Assembly: GCA_942493265.1 (NCBI GenBank)
Contig: OW818688.1
Span: forward strand, 1,488,001-1,552,000
Direction: 5' to 3'
DNA length: 64,000 nucleotides
Origin: UBA12481 sp942493265
GTDB taxonomy: Bacteria > Bacteroidota > Bacteroidia > Bacteroidales > UBA12481
Part shown: in pieces, positions 63,201 to 64,000 of the stretch
How the letters are laid out: each line of letters opens with the position of its first letter
How positions within the stretch are numbered: the first letter of the stretch is position 1
The notes under the pieces: model-generated
The model's database searches: none
What the model was told of the DNA's origin: nothing
The model's input: the letters and a program-made list of their open reading frames with translations, nothing else
Translations under genes and position numbers: made by a program

Positions 63201-64000
63201 GTGAAGGTCAGGATTTCATCATCGATCAGACCGCTGAGGGGGGTAAAACTGATGGTGTTATCTAAATTGACTGTGACGGTTGCTTTTAAAGGATCCGGGG
63301 AGGAAACGAGCGACACGGTGGTCAGATCTCCATCGGGATCGGTATCGTTGGCCAATACGTTAAGATTTCCCGCGGCGCTGATTGAAAACCGGTCGTTCAC
63401 AGCAACCGGGGGTTCATCGATGGTGATATTTACTGAACTGGTGAAAGTGCCTGTTGGAACCAGGTACCCGTTCACATCTATGGCACCGCTTACGGTGGAT
63501 GTGTTTACGGAAGGATCGCAATTGCCGGTAACTTTGAAGTTCACAGCGATATTGGCAGTGGATCCGGGTGTGAGTGCACTGACCAGAACGTTTGTCCAGC
63601 TGATATTTCCGCCGGCAACGCTGTTTTGAACAGGGACTGAACCCAGGTATTGCAAACAGCTTACATCAAAAACATCCTGCAGGGGGATGGAAGTGATATC
63701 GATGGTGCCGGTATTATTAATGGTGATATTAAAACTCAGGATCGAATTGATGGTATACGGGCCGGTGGCTGGACTGGTCAGGGTTTTGGTTACAGTTAAA
63801 GCTGAAGGGGTTATAACATTGAACGACTGAGTTTTAATGTTGGTAACCGATGCTTCGGTGCCCTCTTTGGCCGTATATCTCAGACTGAAATTTCCGGCAA
63901 GATTTGAAGGGATGGTCCACGCATATTCAAAGGTGCGGGTACAACCTGAAGTGGCCACCGAAGTAGCCGTATAAGTTGAAACAGCTCCGAGCGGGGTGGA
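42236..64000 (-). CDS. Giant T9SS-exported surface protein with SprB, DUF11 and PKD-like repeats (5' partial)
   Basis: At least 7,254 codons; the frame stays open to the window edge, so the N-terminus and signal peptide are missing. From N to C: a DUF11-like module; cadherin-like NVLANDTDPDGD modules (62.9-63.4 kb); five SprB repeats (61.4-62.6 kb, e.g. GTYTVTITDNNGC); about seven DUF11-like modules of ~150 aa (58.2-61.4 kb); PKD/Ig-like modules; 28 near-identical 79-aa repeats (49751-56386); four 110-aa repeats (48.2-49.5 kb); 17 DUF11-like repeats (42.5-48.2 kb); and a type A T9SS sorting domain (NYPNPFSYETNIVFDLPEKG ... VYDLTGREIAQI). It is probably a cell-surface adhesin exported by T9SS and anchored after cleavage of its C-terminus. 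SprB of Flavobacterium is the nearest functional model. Confidence 0.93.
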   Translation of the reverse strand, partial: STPLGAVSTYTATSVATSGCTRTFEYAWTIPSNLAGNFSLRYTAKEGTEASVTNIKTQSFNVITPSALTVTKTLTSPATGPYTINSILSFNITINNTGTIDITSIPLQDVFDVSCLQYLGSVPVQNSVAGGNISWTNVLVSALTPGSTANIAVNFKVTGNCDPSVNTSTVSGAIDVNGYLVPTGTFTSSVNITIDEPPVAVNDRFSISAAGNLNVLANDTDPDGDLTTVSLVSSPDPLKATVTVNLDNTISFTPLSGLIDDEILTFTYRVCDNANPTPYCSEATVTVVFSDFNDAPSLTADITGTLVDLPITIAVLANDSDIDGNLDLSGMSITTAPSFGVATLNPDHTITYVPNPGFIGTDQLTYEICDDGFPVPVECVSATVTINVIFAEYVCQEGSNTLSVPAVPGATGYTWTLPAGATGSSTTNSISVDWAGVTPGEYNVCVEPTNYCGPGTQQCVKIVVTKVTLSAVPTDLLCFGSNTGAIDLTVNSGVPPYTYSWTRSGGGYIANIEDITSLAPGTYTVVVTDKYGCTATTSATVAQPATAVTVTASLTDEAPYGAANGAINITPAGGTPGYAYSWSNGSTSEDITNLASGTYTVTITDNNGCTVVQSFTVDRIGGPLEISLIASTNVNCFGGSTGTINLEIIGGAKPYGYLWTRSGDGATFITQDLTNIPAGTYSVVITDNIGATAATSVIITQPATALSITDVTLNNLCFGTNSASINITVSDGTPPYTYLWTTGDTSQDISGLTTGTYGVTVTDANGCTESLVRSITTPDELTVIATLVETACDPGNTGSIDITPAGGALPYSFSWSNGEITEDITGLTAGNYSVTITDDNGCSKIVTYVIESSCIGLAKTVSEGPINHGDGSYTMSYDIKVENKGTVSLQNIQVTEDLKATFASASGFTFNSLNIIAQPMSNSWTLNSGYDGDATAGLASDINLISPTGSLVTGESAIFRISVTVIPGAILSPYNNTASATGSSAAGKLTADDSQTGTVTDPDTDGNPGNNDVPTPVTFPEGPELGLSKTIAATPINNNDGSYTFSYNIKIQNTGDILLSNVQITDDLSVTFPGLTISGISSAILTQPAGTLLTASGSYDGSSDTQLLSGSNTLNPGESGIVQVTLTVNLNGSAGPFSNSATGNATSPAGTPVTDISQNGTNPDPDTDGNPGNNSVPTPVTFTENPEIGVAKILTGTPVNNLDGTYTLSYRFRVQNTGDVPLTDVQVTDDLATTFPGLTLSGISSTIITQPLSSVLTANAGFDGDTDTGLLSGASNLYTGEYAILEVELTVQLNGSKGPFNNTAQATGTGIGGHTATDNSVNGTIVDPNADGNPTNDTSPTPVTFSEQAEIGIAKAVGVPVNNNDGTYTVTYSIKIENTGNVPLNNVQATDNLATTFTGASSWVVTGVTSALFAENYPGYDGNTDQNLLAGTDILAVGASGTVIITVNVTPATKMGVYSNTAAASGIGSGGTSASDNSYNGTNVDPDNDGNPTNNASPTPLTFTESPQIGLAKTIPAAATNNGDGTFTLTYEIRVENTGNVPLSNVQVNENLSLTFAAATSFSFVSASITTQPVSSTFVLNGAYNGAANSNLLNGTVGLLYNEFALIEVTVTVRPGAVGGPYENSANGTAQSPTGRYVVDFSQDGTDVDPDNNGQSTDNNVPTPVIFSNNPLIGLSKSLVSVTDNRDFTNTVTFLFRIENFGDITINDLEVYDDIATQFAGVSPTDFTAAEGTLFANGTWDGTSASNILAPGQSIAIGAVETVSISFKVTPGSTTTLNNNATVEGTSAGGSPVSDTSTNGLDPDGTDDDNVPDESVPTPVPFILSAELEILKTAPAGLVLPGQMLTYTISVTNNGPLDAENVVITDAISAFPSPEFSTSLLGPWSTWFGTQSVGTLTNGSSYLLYIRGNVPAGCTSFGNTATVSTTTNEIILTDNTSTVTVDRVLDPSDPYAGADQSLCNTTSTTLAATTPVVGTGAWSIWDGTGGSFGSVSSPISSFSGVAGESYLLRWTTTLCNSLYDEVVITFNENPVVSITGLSTVCIGYGTTVSPVTGGTWTSSDDLVATVTDAGEVTAISAGTATFTFTSTATGCSATTPVVTVTPVPTLVDPADKTICNGAKTNIVLPTIDGITYTWTATGTAVGFSDCSLSCGDEINQTLLNGSSSPATVTYVITPHTGSCDGPTQSVTVTVNPSPFMPDPPNVTICSGATTAINLTSPITGATVEFSWTAVLTSGTVSGYSNGSGTPIAQTLVNTSGSVGVVTYTITPHIGSCNGATREVSVTVNPNPAAPTIGTITQPTCSTAVGSVELTGLPAGNWTINPGAIAGTGASYTVTNLSANTYNYTVTNSAGCISAASLDIVINAQPATPPMPTVTATLQPTCITGTGTITITAPTGTGMTYSIDDLTYTNTTGEFTLVTPGTYPVTAKNSDGCISPAGSVTINLPPAVPDAPVVGVITQPTCVTTSGSVVLSGLPSSGDWTLIRIPGNVTTAGSGISTTISGLSTGTYTYTVTNAAGCVSPESIEIDIDAVPPTPDAIAGADREICLNANTQIGAAAVSGNEYSWTSAPAGFTSSVANPTVTPTVTTTYTLVETITATGCTNTNSVTVTVNPLPAAEAGADREICLNANTQIGAAAVSGNEYSWNSVPAGFTSSVANPTVAPTVTTTYTLVETITATGCTNTNSVTVTVNPLPAAVAGADREICLNANTQIGAVAVSGNEYSWTSVPAGFTSTTANPTVAPTVTTTYTLVETITATGCTNTNSVTVTVNPLPAAVAGADREICLNANTQIGAAAIVGNEYSWTSVPSGFTSTTANPTVTPTVTTTYTLVETITATGCTNTNSVTVTVNPLPAAVAGADRDICQNANTQIGAAAVVGNEYSWTSVPAGFTSSVANPTVAPTVTTTYTLVETITATGCTNTNSVTVTVNPLPAAVAGADREICLNANTQIGAAAIVGNEYSWTSVPSGFTSTTANPTVAPTATTTYTLVETITATGCTNTNSVTITVNPLPAAVAGADREICLNANTQIGAVAVSGNEYSWTSVPAGFTSSVANPTVVPTVTTTYTLVETITATGCTNTNSVTVTVNPLPAAVAGADRDICLNANTQIGAAAVSGNEYSWTSVPAGFTSTVANPTVTPTVTTTYTLVETITATGCTNTNSVTVTVNPLPAAVAGADREICLNANTQIGAVAVSGNEYSWTSVPAGFTSSVANPTVTPSVTTTYTLVETITATGCTNTNSVTVTVNPLPAAVAGADREICLNANTQIGAAAIVGNEYSWTSVPSGFTSTTANPTVAPTVTTTYTLVETITATGCTNTNSVTVTVNPLPAAVAGADREICLNANTQIGAATVVGNEYSWTSVPAGFTSSVANPTVAPTVTTTYTLIETITATGCTNTNSVTVTVNPLPAAVAGADREICLNANTQIGAAAIVGNEYSWTSVPAGFTSTTANPTVTPGVTTTYTLVETITATGCANTNSVTVTVNPLPAAVAGADREICLNANTQIGAVAVSGNEYSWTSVPAGFTSSVANPTVAPTVTTSYTLVETITATGCTNTNSVTVTVNPLPAAVAGADREICLNANTQIGAAAVVGNEYSWTSVPSGFTSTTANPTVAPTVTTTYTLVETITATGCTNTNSVTVTVNPLPAAVAGADREICLNANTQIGAATVVGNEYSWTSVPAGFTSSVANPTVAPTVTTTYTLIETITATGCTNTNSVTVTVNPLPAAVAGADRDICLNANTQIGAAAVSGNEYSWTSVPAGFTSTTANPTVTPGVTTTYTLVETITATGCTNTNSVTVTVNPLPAAVAGADREICLNANTQIGATAVSGNEYSWTSAPAGFTSSVANPTVAPTVTTTYTLVETITATGCTNTNSVTITVNPLPAAVAGADRDICLNANTQIGAAAVSGNEYSWTSVPTGFTSSVANPTVTPTVTTTYTLIETISATGCTNTNSVTVTVNPLPAAVAGADREICLNANTQIGAAAVVGNEYSWTSVPAGFTSTAANPTVSPTVTTTYTLVETITATGCTNTNSVTVTVNPLPAAVAGADRDICLNANTQIGSAVVVGNEYSWTSVPAGFTSSVANPTVAPTVTTTYTLVETITATGCTNTNSVTVTVNPLPAAVAGADRDICLNANTQIGAAAVSGNEYSWTSVLAGFTSTVANPTVAPTVTTTYTLVETITATGCTNTNSVTVTVNPLPAAVAGADREICLNANTQIGAVAVSGNEYSWTSVPAGFTSSVANPTVVPTVTTTYTLVETITATGCTNTNSVTVTVNPLPAAVAGADRDICLNANTQIGAAAVSGNEYSWTSVPAGFTSSVANPTVAPTVTTTYTLVETITATGCTNTNSVTVTVNPLPAAVAGADREICLNANTQIGAAAIVGNEYSWTSVPSGFTSTTANPTVAPTVTTTYTLVETITATGCTNTNSVTITVNPLPAAVAGADREICLNANTQIGAVAVSGNEYSWTSVPAGFTSSVANPTVAPTVTTTYTLVETITATGCTNTNSVTVTVNPLPAAVAGADRDICLNANTQIGAAAVSGNEYSWTSVPAGFTSTVANPTVAPTVTTTYTLVETITATGCTNTNSVTVTVNPLPAAVAGADREICLNANTQIGAVAVSGNEYSWTSAPAGFTSSVANPTVDPTVTTTYTLVETITATGCTNTNSVTVTVNPLPAAVAGADREICLNANTQIGAAAIVGNEYSWTSVPSGFTSTTANPTVAPTVTTTYTLVETITATGCTNTNSVTVTVNPLPDTPTVTVTQTTCAVSTGTITISAPTETGMTYSIDGLDYTNTTGVFTLISPGTYSVTAKNSLGCISDPESAKIDDAMICPPIATDDSKTGNVPGVNTTLNILTNDDLGDGSDATPDAVTVDLDLITAGIQTTLTITGEGTWTYNALTGELTFDPEVGFSTDPTPIDYQLTEIATGLTDDATVTVTYDEVPPVATNDSSTGNVPGVNTTLNILTNDDLGDGSDATPDAVTVDLDLLTAGVQTTLTVTDEGTWTYNPSTGELTFDPLVGFTTDPTPIAYQLTEISTGLTDNATVTVTYDEVPPVATNDSKTGNVPGVNTTLNILTNDDLGDGSDATPDAVTVDLDLITAGVQTTLTITGEGTWTYNALTGELTFDPEVGFSTDPTLIDYQLTEIATGLTDNATVTVTYDEVPPVATNDNKTGNVPGVNTTLNILTNDDLGDGSDATPDAVTVDLDLITAGVQTTLIITDEGTWIYNALTGELTFDPQAGFYTDPTPIDYQLTEIATGLSDNATVTYTYLKIPTIALEKTGTQNLNVVAPNGRADVGDQITYAFTVTNTGNTTLTNVTVTDPVATIIGSPIASMAPGEINSTAYTAVYTLTQADIDAGTFTNEASVTGTSTAGPDPTGTDTDTQILIQVPALNTVKTTGSATYSSTSDVLNYTIMVTNTGNVTVSNITLADANATVTCDTNPFTLKPGESFTCTATHNITLADLNAGHVDNIATATGLDPNGDPVTDPSDTVTVTATQTPLLMTVKTAMNSTYSSVGEEIDYLIRVTNMGNITINGITLSDPNAVVSCTSMSYNLLPGQSFTCTAIHTVTQADLDAGKVNNIATATGTDINGNRISDPSDLVTVTATQYPALTTIKTALTQSFTSVGEEVLFSITVINSGNVTISGITPTDHNATLTCGASTYTLMAGESFTCTASHIVTLADLNAGRIENIASATGTDINGKIVTSDPSVLVVVTANFKPSWTMVKSSITEPNTYSEAGDVLTYSIALTNTGNTAITGVNVSDPQADAGSVQYVSGDTGAAGILEIGESWIFSARHTITQANIDAGSFTNTVTATGTPTGGILDPATDSETVTATLNPAWILTKTSTTQPNSYAAAGDLLTYSISLVNTGNVTISNVIVSDPQADAGSVRYVSGDAGIIGKLEVGETWMYTASHTATLSDLNAGSYTNTATATGTPAGGILIPATDNETVYAIVADLVITKTAQPKPVVAGENITYTITVTNSGNSDAKNVVVTDLLPADLTFVRASMTTGSWLAPNWTLGTLANGATETLTLVARVNNRLVTNVVNTATVTTTTHDPDTDDNTSTDETRVVIVLHPELTITKSAMENSFSAVGDRIHYNFDVINTGEVTLHNVTVADPNAEITGGIPISILPPGMGALVTAVHTVTQADIDAGRVINTALATSTDPNGDPVVDTSNTVTTNGLHRPQITATKFVSENTYWAVGDVINYTIEIFNCGNVTVKNIITTDPNAVITSGNPVVSLEPRQTVMVAAIHVVTQADLDLGKIDNTASITGTDPAGKPVSDESNLVTIYARQSSRMIISETALESSFSVVGDTLHYAISVKNPGSMTISDIIISSDNATPAGSTSISRLAAGETVTIMAARIITQADLNTGKVVTFAIATALNPDNTRFYLKGNEVTVFATQKPGAVITKTADETTFSAIGDLIHYNNEIRNTGNVKITGITFTDPNTVITGSSQIGSLNPGQSVIIKTARTITQTDLNIGYVETTAAISGNDPNSQPIRINSNKLIITGSQHSTFTTALTAAESSFDLAGDIIHYSIEILNTGNVTLTNLMVNDPDAQFINGSTLGYLLPGAKAIVTAERTIIAADLSAGKVVNRAIVSGYTPAAVLITGASNELTILAHGTKGLSISKVARETVYSETGEIIHFDITVKNSGNVPVSNITVADPNALIPGNPVIGSLAASGMQTLTATHIVTQEDLDAGFISNTASIAGLYPDGATYTLLSNTATVFAKKDPLLSARLSAVETTFLSIGDQINYTIEVKNAGNRSVSDIILSAQSDLVITGSPVVSLAPGKTAQLTAVYTVTPTDLDAGIIVKTVSASGKDPDRQPVTTISNEITVTGTQNPELSARAVALETTYSEVGEVIHYNIVVKNSGNVSIISTAVTDPNAVIITVRPITILMPGDSVLVSASHIVTQTDIDAGKVITGATATGFDLNGKTIEKTGNPVIVYATQHTELNVSATASKSIFRNIGEVVEYSIQMKNLGNTTLVDLDVTDPNAVILTASPATTLKPGEITRITASRTITQADLDEGEVVNVAKAEAMNLSGKTIQKSGNRVTVRGVQQPELTTATSASVSTYRKEGEIIRYTVLVTNTGNVTMNNISVTDAKVLLDFSKTITSLAPGESGSVTADHSITLEDINSGKIVTAGIAHGYLANAQEMSYMSKAVTVRLFMENYNLTNYPNPFSYETNIVFDLPEKGEVILKVYDLTGREIAQIDKKEYNEGRNYVHWTTHNTQKGLFIVKLYYRGDQAVRMISVVN
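48213..49530 (-). repeat. Four tandem 330-bp (110-aa) repeats in the giant adhesin
   Basis: Each unit reads PPVATNDSKTGNVPGVNTTL, NILTNDDLGDGSDATPDAVT, through EGTWTYNALTGELTFDP to VTVTYDEV. Spacing is 330 bp (for example at 48540, 48870 and 49200). Copies differ at few positions (ITAGV/LTAGV, GEGTW/DEGTW). Confidence 0.92.
49751..56386 (-). repeat. 28 tandem 237-bp (79-aa) repeats in the giant adhesin
   Basis: Each unit starts GADREICLNANTQIG or GADRDICLNANTQIG and ends TVTVNPLPAAVA; the period is exactly 237 bp. The last unit ends NPLP and passes into DTPTVTVTQ. Differences between units fall in a few positions (AAAVS, AVAVS, AAAIV, AATVV; SSV or STT). The order of variants repeats in blocks of four (units 7-10 and 25-28; 10-13 and 14-17), so block duplications built part of the array. 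Confidence 0.95.

Noticed and set aside
1..64000. tRNA or rRNA genes
   Set aside because: No cloverleaf or rRNA-like sequence was recognised by eye; a tRNAscan or Rfam search would be decisive.

Overview
The window looks like part of a Bacteroidota chromosome. The evidence is a type IX secretion (T9SS) C-terminal sorting domain and SprB-type repeats on a giant surface protein, a GldA-type ABC ATPase, a two-domain NagB/PIG-L protein, a DUF4954 protein, and TAnnTTTG promoter boxes. Genus cannot be read from the sequence. No rRNA or tRNA gene was recognised.

Layout. 1-10.5 kb: the 3' part of a GHMP-kinase/UDPGP-type nucleotidyltransferase fusion, three AAA/DUF4143 ATPases, a YoeB-type toxin-antitoxin pair and a DUF4954 beta-helix protein. 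10.5-18.7 kb: glmS, an IS4-family element, a UDP-sugar dehydrogenase, a GIY-YIG protein, an IS110-family element and an outer-membrane barrel. 18.7-27.6 kb: a FlaA1-like sugar dehydratase, two more DUF4143 ATPases, a nucleotidyltransferase-GHMP kinase fusion, NagB/PIG-L and a RelE-like toxin pair. 27.8-34.3 kb: an envelope lipoprotein, a Wzi/RemB-like barrel and two WecA-type phosphoglycosyltransferases. 34.7-36.2 kb: a second IS4 copy, inverted. 36.3-41.8 kb: a WbpB-like oxidoreductase, a CpsB-like phosphatase, the ispG-gldA-HAD operon and mtnA. 42.2 kb to the end: one minus-strand gene of at least 7,254 codons, cut by the window edge.

Functionally the region mixes amino-sugar and nucleotide-sugar supply (GlmS, NagB-like, UDP-sugar dehydrogenase, FlaA1-like, WbpB-like), polysaccharide initiation and control (WecA-like x2, CpsB-like), outer-membrane proteins and a T9SS-exported adhesin. 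This suits envelope polysaccharide and surface-layer biogenesis.

The most striking feature is a dense family of palindromic repeats (CCCTCGGAG...GTCATCCCGGCGAAAGCCGGGACC and variants) in nearly every intergenic gap. A fixed 135-bp form, with a palindrome at each end, occurs six times. Repeat units also lie in frame inside conserved enzymes (FlaA1-like, NagB-like, IspG; a different repeat in MtnA), and repeats supply the stop codons of several genes. All three insertion sequences sit in the loop of this palindrome. Both IS4 copies have the same 10-bp target duplication. The IS110 element carries an upstream RNA whose two internal loops can be read directly as a bridge RNA: one loop matches the palindrome and the other matches the element's own ends.
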